This document shows, in pieces, positions 35,001 through 47,370 of a stretch of DNA of 64,000 nucleotides (positions within the stretch are counted from its first letter, which is position 1; each line of letters starts with the position of its first letter). The DNA comes from Oxytricha trifallax (taxonomy: Eukaryota > Ciliophora > Spirotrichea > Sporadotrichida > Oxytrichidae). The position numbers and the translations under genes were made by a program. The notes beneath the pieces were generated by a model. It worked only from the letters and a program-made list of their open reading frames with translations, was not told the DNA's origin and ran no database searches. The stretch is taken from positions 1 to 64,000 of the forward strand of contig ARYC01019463.1 in NCBI GenBank assembly GCA_000711775.1, read 5' to 3'.

Positions 35001-38000
35001 AAATGCTGATGCATTATCTCGACAGTAAATATCTCTTATGCTCTCTACAACTATCAATCCAAGGTTTTCGTGGCCAAATAACCGTAATATGATAAGGGCA
35101 GCAAGCCCCAAAACAAATTCATTGCTAACTGGTCATGTGCTTTTGACTGTGCATTTAGCAAAATTGAAACTTGAGTGTGGACTTTTGGAGCACCAACCAA
35201 TTGCGAACTCATGAAATAATTTTGAGGTCTTGCCCACAATAACACTCGAACTAGGGCAATGTAGGGTCAAGGAACAATATAAAACACTTTCCACCAATTT
35301 CTAGCAAGTGCCTGCTGAGATATAGCAGTTTACATGAATGACCTCAGATTTCATGTCAAACTTCCATTAAGCAAATGCTAATGCCATTATCTCGACAGTA
35401 AATATCTCTTATGCTCTCTGCAACTATCAATCCTAGGTTTTCGTGGCCAAATAACCGTAATATGATAAGGGCAAAAACGCCCCAAAACTAATTCATTGCT
35501 AACTAGTCATGTGCTCTTGACTGTGCATTTAGCAAAATTGAAACTTGAGTGTGGACTTTTGGAGCACCAACCAATTGCGAGCTCTTGAAAAAATTTTGAG
35601 GTCTTGCCCACAATAACACTCGAACTAAGGCAATGTAGGGTCAAGGAACATTATAAAACACTTTACACCAATTTCTAGAAAGTGCCTGCTGAGATATAGC
35701 AGTTTAAATGAATGACCTCAGATTTCATGTCAAACTTCCATTAAGCAAATGCTAATGCCATTATCTCGACAGTAAATATCTCTTATGCTCTCTGCAACTA
35801 TCAATCCAAGGTTTTCGTGGCCAAATAACCGTAATATGATAAGGGCAGCAAAGCCCCAAAACAAATTCATTGCTAACTGGTCATGTGCTTTTGACTGTGC
35901 ATTTAGCAAAATTGAAACTTGAGTGTGGAATTTTGGAGCACCAACCAATTGCGAACTCATGAAATAATTTTGAGGTCTTGCCCACAATAACACTCGAACT
36001 AGGGCAATGTAGGGTCAAGGAACAATATAAAACACTTTCCACCAATTTCTAGCAGTGCCTGCTGAGATATAGCAGTTTAAATGAATGACCTCAGATTTCA
36101 TGTCAAACTTCCATTATGCAAATGCTGATGCCATTATCTCGACAGTAAATATCTCTTATGCTCTCTGCAACTATCAATCCTAGGATTTCGTGGCCAAATA
36201 ACCGTAATATGATAAGGGCAGCAACTCCCCAAAACTAATTCATTGCTAACTGGTCATGTGATCTTGACTGTGCATTTAGCAAAATTGAAACTTGAGTGTG
36301 GACTTTTGGAGCACCAACCAATTGCGAGCTCTTGAAATAATTTTGAGGTCTTGCCCACAATAACACTCGAACTAGGGCAATGTAGGGTCAAGGAACATTA
36401 TAAAACACTTTCCACCAATTTCTAGCAGTGCCTTCTGAGATATAGCAGTTTAAATGAATGACCTCAGATTTCATGTCAAACTTCCATTAAGCAAATGCTG
36501 ATGCCATTATCTCGACAGTAAATATCTCTTATGCTCTCTGCAACTATTAATCCTAGGTTTTCGTGGCCAAATAACCGTAATATGATAAGGGCAAAAACGC
36601 CCCAAAACTAATTCATTGCTAACTGGTCATGTGTTTTTGACTGTGCATTTAGCAAAATTGAAACTTGAGTGTGGACTTTTGGAGCACCAACCAATTGCGA
36701 GCTCTTGAAAAAATTTTGAGGTCTTGCCCACAATAACACTCGAACTAGGACAATGTAGGGTCAAGGAACATTATAAAACACTTTCCACCAATTTCTAGTA
36801 AGTGCTTGATGAGATGTAGCAGTTTCCAAGAATGACCTCAGATTTCATGTCAAACTTCCATTATGCAAATGCTGATGCCATTATCTCGACAGTAAATATC
36901 TCTTATGCTCTCTGCTACTATCAATCCTAGGTTTTCGTGGCCAATTTATCGTAATATGATAAGGGCAGCAACTCCCCAAAACTAATTCATTGCTAACTGG
37001 TCATGTGTTTTTGACTGTTCATTTAGCATAATTGAAACTTGAGTGTGGACTTTTGGAGCACCAACCAATTGCGAGCTCTTGAAATAATTTTGAGGTCTTG
37101 CCCACAATAACACTCGAACTAAGGCAATGTAGGGTAAAGGAACATTATAAAACACTTTCCACCAATTTCTAGCAAGTGCCTGCTGAGATATAGCAGTTTA
37201 AATGAATGACCTCAGATTTCATGTCAAACTCCATTAAGCAAATGCTGATGCCATTATCTCGACAGTAAATATCTCTTATGCTCTCTGCAACTATTAATCC
37301 TAGGTTTTCGTGGCCAAATAACCGTAATATGATAAGGGCAAAAACGCCCCAAAACTAATTCATTGCTAACTAGTCATGTGCTCTTGACTGTGCATTTAGC
37401 AAAATTGAAACTTGAGTGTGGACTTTTGGAGCACCAACCAATTGCGAGCTCTTGAAATAATTTTGAGGTCTTGCCCACAATAACACTCGAACTAGGGCAA
37501 TGTAGGGTCAGGGAACATTATAAAATACTTTCCACCAATTTCTAGCAAGTGCCTGCTGAGATATAGCAGTTTACATGAATGACCTCAGATTTCATGTCAA
37601 ACTTCCATTATGCAAATGCTGATGCCATTATCTCGACAGTAAATATCTCTTATGCTCTCTGCAACTATCAATCCTAGGATTTCGTGGCCAAATAACCGTA
37701 ATATGATAAGGGCAGCAACTCCCCAAAACTAATTCATTGCTAAACTGGTCATGTGTTTTTGACTGTGCATTTAGCAAAATTGAAACTTGAGTGTGGACTT
37801 TTGGAGCACCAACCAATTGCGAGCTCTTGAAAAAATTTTGAGGTCTTGCCCACAATAACATTTGTACTAAGGCAATGTAGGGTCAAGGAACATTATAAAA
37901 CACTTTACACCAATTTCTAGATAGTGCCTGCTGAGATATAGCAGTTTACATGAATGACCTCAGATTTCATGTCAAACTTCCATTAAGCAAATGCTGATGC

Positions 38001-41000
38001 CATTATCTCGACAGTAAATATCTCTTATGCTCTCTGCAACTATCAATCCTAGGATTTCGTGGCCAAATAACCGTAATATGATAAGGGCAAAAACGCCCCA
38101 AAACCAATTCATTGCTAACTAGTCATGTGCTCTTGACTGTGCATTTAGCAAAATTGAAACTTGAGTGTGGACATTTGGAGCACCAACCAATTGCGAGCTC
38201 TTGAAATAATTTTGAGGTCTTGCCCACAATAACACTCGAACTAGGACAATGTAGGGTCAAGGAACATTATAAAACACTTTCCACCAATTTCTAGCAGTGC
38301 CTGATGAGATATAGCAGTTTAAATGAATGACCTCAGATTTCATGCCAAACTTCAATTAAGCAAATGCTGATGCCATTATCTCGACAGTAAATATCTCTTA
38401 TGCTCTCTGCAACTATCAATCCCAGGTTTTCGTGGCCAAATAACCGTAATATGATAAGGGCAAAAACGCCCCAAAACTAATTCATTGCTAACTAGTCATG
38501 TGCTCTTGACCGTGCATTTAGCAAAATTGAAACTTGAGTGTGGACTTTTGGAGCACCAACCAATTGCGAGCTCTTGAAATAATTTTGAAGTCTTGCCCAC
38601 AATAACACTCGAACTAGGACAATGTAGGGTCAAGGAACATTATAAAACTTTTTCCACCAATTTCTAGCAAGTGCTTGATAAGATGTAGCAGTTTCCATGA
38701 ATGACCTCAGATTTCATGCCAAACTTCCATTAAGCAAATGCTGATGCCATTATCTCGACAGTAAATATCTCTTATGCTCTCTACAACTATCAATCCTAGG
38801 TTTTCGTGGCCAAATAACCGTAATATGATAAGGGCAGCAACTCCCCAAAACTAATTCATTGCTAACTGGTCATGTGATCTTGACTGTGCATTTAGCAAAA
38901 TTGAAACTTGAGTGTGGAATTTTGGAGCACCAACCAATTGCGAGCTCATGAAATAATTTTGAGGTCTTGCCCACAATAACACTCGAACTAGGACAATGTA
39001 GGGTCAAGGAACATTATAAAACACTTTCCACAAATCTCTAGCAAGTGCCTGATGAGATATAGCAGTTTACAAGAATGACCTCAGATTTCATGTCAAACTT
39101 CCATTAAGCAAATGCTGATGCCATTATCTCGACAGTAAATATCTCTTATGCTCTCTGCAACTATCAATCCTAGGTTTTCGTGGCCAAATAACCGTAATAT
39201 GATAAGGGCAAAAACGCCCCAAAACTAATTCATTGCTAACTGGTCATGTGTTTTTGACTGTGCATTTAGCAAAATTGAAACTTGAGTGTGGAATTTTGGA
39301 GCACCAACCAATTGCGAGCTCTTGAAATAATTTTGAGGTCTTGCCCACAATAACACTCGAACTAGGACAATGTAGGGTCAAGGAACATTATAAAACACTT
39401 TCCACCAATTTCTAGCAAGTGCCTGATGAGATATAGCAGTTTACAAGAATGACCTCAGATTTCATGTCAAACTTCCATTAAGCAAATGCTGATGCCATTA
39501 TCTCGACAGTAAATATCTCTTATGCTCTCTGCAACTATCAATCCTAGGTTTTCGTGGCCAAATAACCGTAATATGATAAGGGCAAAAACGCCCCAAAACT
39601 AATTCATTGCTAACTAGTCATGTGCTCTTGACTGTGCATTTAGCAAAATTGAAACTTGAGTGTGGAATTTTGGAGCACCAACCAATTGCGAGCTCTTGAA
39701 ATAATTTTGAGGTCTTGCCCACAATAACACTCGAACTAGGACAATGTAGGATCAAGGAACATTATAAAACACTTTCCACAAATCTCTAGCAAGTGCCTGC
39801 TGAGATATAGCAGCTTACATGAATGACCTCAGATTTCATGTCAAACTTCCATTAAGCAAATGCTGATGCCATTATATCGACAGTAAATATCTCTTATGCT
39901 CTCTGCAACTATCAATCCAAGGTTATCGTGGCCAAATAACCGTAATATGATAAGGGCAGCAACTCCCCAAAACTAATTCATTGCTAACTGGTCATGTGTT
40001 TTTGACTGTGCATTTAGCAAAATTGAAACTTGAGTGTGGAATTTTGGAGCACCAACCAATTGCGAGCTCTTGAAATAATTTTGAGGTCTTGCCCACAATA
40101 ACACTCGAACTAGGACAATGTAGGGTCAAGGAACATTATAAAACACTTTCCACCAATTTCTAGCAAGTGCTTGATGAGATGTAGCAGTTTCCATGAATGA
40201 CCTCAGATTTCATGTCAAACTTCCATTATGCAAATGCTGATGCCATTATCTCGACAGTAAATATCTCTTATGCTCTCTGCAACTATCAATCCTAGGTTTT
40301 CGTGGCCAAATAACCGTAATATGATAAGGGCAGCAACTCCCCAAAACTAATTCATTGCTAACTGGTCATGTGCTCTTGACTGTGCATTTAGCAAAATTGA
40401 AACTTGAGTGTGGACTTTTGGAGCACCAACCAATTGCGAGCTCTTGAAATAATTTTGAGGTCTTGCCCACAATAACACTCGAACTAGGACAATGTAGGGT
40501 CAAGGAACATTATAAAACACTTTCCACCAATTTCTAGCAAGTGCTTGATGAGATGTAGCAGTTTCCATGAATGACCTCAGATTTCATGTCAAACTTCCAT
40601 TATGCAAATGCTGATGCCATTATCTCGACAGTAAATATCTCTTATGCTCTCTGCAACTATCAATCCTAGGTTTTCGTGGCCAAATAACCGTAATATGATA
40701 AGGGCAGCAACTCCCCAAAACTAATTCATTGCTAACTGGTCATGTGTTTTTGACTGTGCATTTAGCAAAATTGAAACTTGAGTGTGGACTTTTGGAGCAC
40801 CAACCAATTGCGAGCTCTTGAAATAATTTTGAGGTCTTGCCCACAATAACACTCGAACTAGGACAATGTAGGGTCAAGGAACATTATAAAACACTTTCCA
40901 CCAATTTCTAGTAAGTGCTTGATGAGATGTAGCAGTTTCCAAGAATGACCTCAGATTTCATGTCAAACTTCCATTATGCAAATGCTGATGCCATTATCTC

Positions 41001-42425
41001 GACAGTAAATATCTCTTATGCTCTCTGCTACTATCAATCCTAGGTTTTCGTGGCCAATTTATCGTAATATGATAAGGGCAGCAACTCCCCAAAACTAATT
41101 CATTGCTAACTGGTCATGTGATTTTGACTGTGCATTTAGCAAAATTGAAACTTGAGTGTGGACTTTTGGAGCACCAACCAATTGCGAGCTCTTGAAATAA
41201 TTTTGAGGTCTTGCCCACAATAACACTCGAACTAGGACAATGTAGGGTCAAGGAACATTATAAAACTTTTTCCACCAATTTCTAGCAAGTGCTTGATAAG
41301 ATGTAGCAGTTTCCATGAATGACCTCAGATTTCATGTCAAACTTCCATTAGGCAAATGCTGATGCCATTATCTCGACTGTAAATATCTCTTATGCTCTCT
41401 ACAACTATCAATCCTAGGTTTTCGTGGCCAAATAACCGTAATATGATAAGGGCAAAAACTCCCCAAAACTAATTCATTGCTAACTGGTCATGTGCTCTTG
41501 ACTGTGCATTTAGCAAAATTGAAACTTGAGTGTGGACTTTTGGAGCACCAACCAATTGCGAGCTCTTGAAATAATTTTGAGGTCTTGCCCACAATAACAC
41601 TCGAACTAGGACAATGTAGGGTCAAGGAACATTATAAAACACTTTCCACCAATTTCTAGCAAGTGCCTTGATGAGATGTAGCAGTTTCCATGAATGACCT
41701 CAGATTTCATGTCAAACTTCCATTATGCAAATGCTGATGCCATTATCTCGACAGTAAATATCTCTTATGCTCTCTGCAACTATCAATCCAAGGTTTTCGT
41801 GGCCAAATAACCGTAATATGATAAGGGCAGCAACGCCCCAAAACTAATTCATTGCTAACTGGTCATGTGCTTTTGACTGTGCATTTAGCAAAATTGAAAC
41901 TTGAGTGTGGACTTTTGGAGCACCAACCAATTGCGAGCTCTTGAAATAATTTTGAGGTCTTGCCCACAATAACACTCGAACTAGGGCAATGTAGGGTCAA
42001 GGAACATTATAAAACACTTTCCACCAATTTCTAGCAAGTGCCTGCTGAGATATAGCAGTTTCCATGAATGACCTCAGATTTCATGTCAAACTTCCATTAT
42101 GCAAATGCTGATGCCATTATCTCGACAGTAAATATCTCTTATGCTCTCTGCAACTATCAATCCTAGGTTTTCGTGGCCAAATAACCGTAATATGATAAGG
42201 GCAGCAACTCCCCAAAACTAATTCATTGCTAACTGGTCATGTGATCTTGACTGTGCATTTAGCAAAATTGAAACTTGAGTGTGGACTTTTGGAACACCAA
42301 CCAATTGCGAGCTCTTGAAATAATTTTGAGGTCTTGCCCACAATAACACTCGAACTAGGACAATGTAGGGTCAAGGAACATTATAAAACACTTTCCACCA
42401 ATTTCTAGTAAGTGCTTGATGAGAT
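32073..42425. repeat. Satellite DNA, 374-bp unit, about 27.7 tandem copies
   Basis: The anchor GGTTTTCGTGGCCAAATA (or a close variant) occurs 28 times, first at 32081 and last at 42166, at spacings of 371-375 bp, most often 374. Units are highly similar; recurring variants are CAAAAACGCCCC versus CAGCAACTCCCC, GTGCTCTTGAC versus GTGTTTTTGAC, and AGCAAGTGCC versus AGCAGTGCC. The unit is about 60 percent AT, much less than the surrounding DNA. Open frames inside are repeat-length artefacts without protein features. Both edges are abrupt. Germline-limited satellites with a unit of similar size have been described in Oxytricha (established knowledge); identity with those cannot be judged here. 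Confidence 0.97.
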
Positions 42426-45329
42426 ACATCCATAAGTCATAATAATTTATAATTTTATGTAAATACTACTAAATTTATAAAATAAATTATATTGAATTTG
42501 TATGTGTTTTTAATTTATCATTTTTTTTAAGTTTATAAATTTAATTACTCTAATATTTGCATAAAACTATTTTTAAATTATAAAAATAAATGCATAAAAG
42601 TAAGTTTTGCTCTAAATGATTTTATTTTGTTCACAATTCTAAGAAATAATATAAACAAATTTTATAACTACATATTTATAGATTAAAATTAATTTTGGAA
42701 CAAATAAATTAAGTAAAACTTTAGTATATTTAAACAAATTGTAATTATAAATTACTTAAAAAATACAAAACAAAAGTTTTTATTAATAAAAATCATAATT
42801 TTAATATATTGGATGGGTGGTAGTAGAAAGTTATTATTTTTTAATTTTTTAAGCCCAAATTAAAATATATAATTAAAATAATTGTTAAAAATATTTATAA
42901 CCACTATAATTTAAAATATCCTATGTACATTCGAATATTTATTACTTTTATTACCACTATTTTCTTATATTTATTAACTGAAAGCTAAATTTTTTCTTAA
43001 AATGAGTATATTTAAACAGCTAGTAAGTGATTATTATATTAAAATTTTATATTTTATTTTTGAATTTTATCTTTTTTTCTAATATAATTTTAAAGATTTT
43101 CTTTGTCAGAAAATTCTAATTTTAGTATGGAAAATTGTATTTAAAATAAAAAATGCATATTGATTGTTGTATAAAAATTTGGTATTTATCATTTGAATTA
43201 TTTTTAATACTTCTGCTCATTTGAGTTTCTTGATTAGTATCTCTTTTTTGACAGGAGGAAAATGAAGGATAAAGCAATTTTTGCACAGTTTAGATTTTTT
43301 TATTGTCAGCTCTGTCTTAATTATTTTATTAGGAAGTGTTGTATTTGAACAGTAAAAAATTATTTTCCATTATTCATTCTTCACTGTCAGCTTTTAAAAT
43401 TTAATAAAATAAGTCAATACTTGAACTAAGCTTTATATTTTTAAAAGCTTTCACAATTAAAATCATTTTATCATAAAGAGCATGATATATTGATCAATAT
43501 TTATCTTTAATTTCAGAAAATAGTCAAATTTATGAATGGATTTTTATTTGCATTTATGCTTAGAAATTCAATCTTTTTGGAGGAGAATATTAATTGAATA
43601 ATTGCTCTCAGAGTTACTTGATAGTATTAACGCATAGCTTTATTGCAGAATCATAGTTGGTTTAATATTATAAAAATAACTAGAAGCCAATTTTGTTCAT
43701 GTTACTGTCAGAACACACCATTAAAGAACTAACTTTGAAAGAATATTAAAAAATTGTTAAAAATAAACTTTTAGCAGCAGACTAAATAACTAACCAATTG
43801 TTAATTTTTAATCTTTAAACACAAAATATATGCATTAGAATATTTTTAGAAGAATAGAATTATAATCTTAAATTTCTAGTAGATATCTTATAAATTTCAT
43901 GAGCGATTTGGCTATAATTTTACATTATTTTATTTTTATTTTAACTAGTAGTGCTTTAATTGCAACTCTTTTTCCTCACTTCTACCTATATTATTTATCA
44001 ATATAACTTTTTTTTTAATATAGATAAGTTGTTCGAATAAATCTGAAAGAGTAAAAGCAAAATGATTATAATTCTTATTCTGTAAATTAACCTAAATTTA
44101 TTAATTATTTTAAATACCTTTATTGAGAGAACAAATACTACTATATCTTTGTTATCATCCAATTTGAAAGAATTTGTTGAAATATTGGTGTCAAATCTTG
44201 ATAATTATTAATTTTTGGAACGAGACTGAATTTATATAAGAAATCAAATATTAAAGTGTAAGTTTTATAGGCTCATACAAACTTTAAATTTAAATATTTT
44301 TAAAAATTTTGCCAAGAGTAAACTATAAAAGTCATTTGGGCCAATTTTAATATCATAATTAGCAATTGGCTACTATCATCTTTGTAGAACTCTTCTTTAT
44401 ATAATTAAGAGAAAGTTATGCATGCAATTTTTCTATAATAAACCAAAATATTCAAAAGCATAATAAAAATTGAAATCTATAAAAAAATATAACCACTATA
44501 ATAAATATTTTAATCTTTTTTGTGTGACATCTTACTTTAAAATAGATTGCGAGGTTATTATGGCTATGAAGTTATCAAAAAGTATTTGAAGATAAAATAA
44601 TCTTATGGCTTTTTATTCAAAATTAAAAAAAGTATTCTAAAAGTACGATACACCATATGTATCCCTCCAAAATTTCTTAAATCTTGCGACAGTAAATAGT
44701 TAAATTTCATGCGTTTGTCGAAATTTAAATAGAAAGTGATACATTATATAAAAACTACTTGATCAAGCAATGTAATAAATAGAATTTTATACTGGACTCT
44801 TAAATCTTTTTAAATTTATGATAATTAAACTTATTGATAATTAATTTGGTAATTATTTATATGATTTCATCAGCATTTTTACAACTATTGCAAGTATTCC
44901 CCAGTATTTTAATTTTTAATATACTATAATATCAATATAGTCTATAAGTAATTCTAATTAGAACTTAAATTATTATATTTTAAAAATAGTATAGATGAAT
45001 GTGAGGAATAAAATTAACATTTTTATGTGACAAAATTGTTTAATATAAATGCGTTTTGTAATATAAGGTTTTTCTTTTGAAACATAATTTAAAGAAGTTT
45101 AATACGAAAAGCTGATTTTAACGAATGGAATAGCAACGAAAAAACAATTGATAGTAGAAATAATTCAGTTGGACTGCATTTGGAAGTTTAGAATAACATT
45201 ACTATTGTAGAAATATGTTTGAAAAGGGGAAGTTGAATAAAAAGAAATTTATAGAATCAGATAAGCTAACCAAATTTTTGGAAAACCTATGCTTATTTGA
45301 TTGAAAATTTAAAATAAGGTGCACTTTTT
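42426..45329. other. AT-rich DNA, no gene seen
   Basis: About 80 percent AT, all frames low-complexity. No structured repeat noticed. Confidence 0.55.
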
Positions 45330-45332
45330 ATT

Positions 45333-45753
45333 ATTGTAAGAATACATTTGATTTGGGAAATTAAATTAAAAATAAATAAATAATTATTTAAATTCGTGGC
45401 AGTTAACTTTCTGGTAACCCTGACAATATGGTACTTATTCGATAGAGAATTCAAAATTAGCTGGACTTTACTATTGGCGGTACCCCTCTATCGCATCCCT
45501 GGAGCAAGATAACTCGACTTTAATTTTGGCATAAAAATCAACTAAACAAATCACAACAAAAATTAAAGTCGAGTTATCTCGCTTCAGGGATGCGATAGAG
45601 GGGTACCGCCAATAGTAAAGTCCAGCTTATTTTGAATTCTCTTTCAAACAAGTACCATATTGTCAGGGTTTCCAGAAAGTTAACTGCCACGAATTTTAAT
45701 AATTATTTATTTATTTTTAATTTAATTTCCCAAATCAAATGTATTCTTACAAT
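45333..45753. mobile_element. Fold-back (MITE-like) element, copy 2
   Basis: A 421-bp palindrome starting ATTGTAAGAATAC and ending GTATTCTTACAAT, flanked on both sides by ATT (45330-45332 and 45754-45756), an apparent 3-bp target duplication. It shares the blocks CTGGACTTTACTATTGGC and AGATAACTCGA with copy 1 at 13.2 kb; the centre holds GATGCGATAGAGGGGTACC and its complement around an AT-rich loop. A weaker fold-back (ATCTCATCTCATACC / GGATAGGATGAGATAAAA) follows at 45775-45865. Confidence 0.9.
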
Positions 45754-45756
45754 ATT

Positions 45757-47370
45757 GAAAGTTCAATTTTTTATCTCATCTCATACCATTCTTGAAAAGA
45801 GTTAGCTTAATGTTTTCTCAATGTTTCTAAAATAACTCGCTTTTGGATAGGATGAGATAAAATAGAAAATTATTAAAAAGTGTGACTTCTTTTAAATTAT
45901 AAATTAAATTTAATCAATTTCTCCATTCAAAAATATATTCAATCAATATTGATAAAATAAAATATTAAAATATGGCTATATCGATAATGAGTATAATTGG
46001 TATTTATAAAAACTTAATTAAATATTAAATATATAGAGCCTTGTCAAACTAAATTTCATAAAAGAAAAACTATTACAAAATAGGTTTATAGTTGCATAAT
46101 TTTTTAATATCTAAATATAAATTTTCATTTAACTCAAATTTTTTAAATGTCTTTTATTCTTAAATATTTTATCTTAGATAACAGCTTATTGTTTAAATAA
46201 TTTTAGTAATTATATTTTATTTTTATGGTATGTAAATTTATAATCTGACAGTACTTTACAATATTAATATTGATGTAAATGACTTAATAATAGTATTTTG
46301 TTACAAAAGGTCTAAAACTAAATCCTCAAAATATCAAACATTATATTATAGAGTTTTTTATTTATAAAAGAAAAAGATTGAGAATATTCCATATTAAAAA
46401 ATGGTTTCTAAAAGTTTTTGCAGAGATGAATAAAAAAATATAAAAAATAAACAGATTTATTTTGTTAAGTCTGGGTCAATTTAAGACAATGGAAAAAATA
46501 TTTATAAGATAGGATTGTGCTTTGATGAACATAATTAATAACTCAAATCTATTATAAATCAACATCTTTTTCATGATTTCCTCCTATATTTCGGCCACAA
46601 ATAGGTTTCTTAACTTATTAGTATTTATTTTAAAGATGTAAATGCATCTTATTTAACTTAGAGAAAATTTTGAAATTTTAGAAGCATCATATTGCCACAT
46701 TTTACATATTCCTGACTACAATATATAATATATAATTGACTTTCTTAAAATAATAGTAATAGATATTTTGTTTACTTGCCATAAAATTCTTGGTTATGTA
46801 TTTTATAAGTAATTTAATTTAAAGTTTTTTTGATACTTTACCATTTACAATTAATATATAACATAAACTCATATATAAATTAAATAATGTCAATTGCCCC
46901 ACTCCATCAATCGAATTAACTGATAATACATTTTTTTTGATTTTTCAATCATATTTTTATTGTTTAAAAATAAGGATTGTCTTAGCATTATTAATAGAAG
47001 TTTCAATATTAATATGATAAATTTGAAATTGATTATTTTAAAATCTGTTTGATTATTCGTGATAGCTGCCTTAATATTTTGGTAAATATAACTAACTAAA
47101 TTTCCAAAACATAAATAAGCTTTTTATAAAGATTACTGCCTGCCCTATTATCAAGTTAGAAGCTTTAATACAGTTCTTTAGCAAGATTGAAGACAATAAC
47201 ACCAAAATATTATATAACATAACATTTATAGAATACTTCAAGAAATAAAAGGAATTATTAAGAATATTACAATTTTGTATATAACTAAGAAATCTAGTAT
47301 GAATCAAATTTATTTTCAATTGTGTTCAAGTATTGCACTCTAGCTCAGGAGCTCAAATTTAATGTGTTTG
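45757..47370. other. AT-rich DNA, no gene seen
   Basis: No protein-like frame; see the weak fold-back just after 45775. Confidence 0.5.

Noticed and set aside
32081-42425. Minus-strand open frames of 60-90 codons recurring inside the satellite
   Set aside because: They follow the repeat unit, change length with single variants and show no protein features; read as repeat artefacts.
32073-42425. CRISPR-like array
   Set aside because: Direct head-to-tail repeats of 374 bp with no variable spacers, in a eukaryotic genome.
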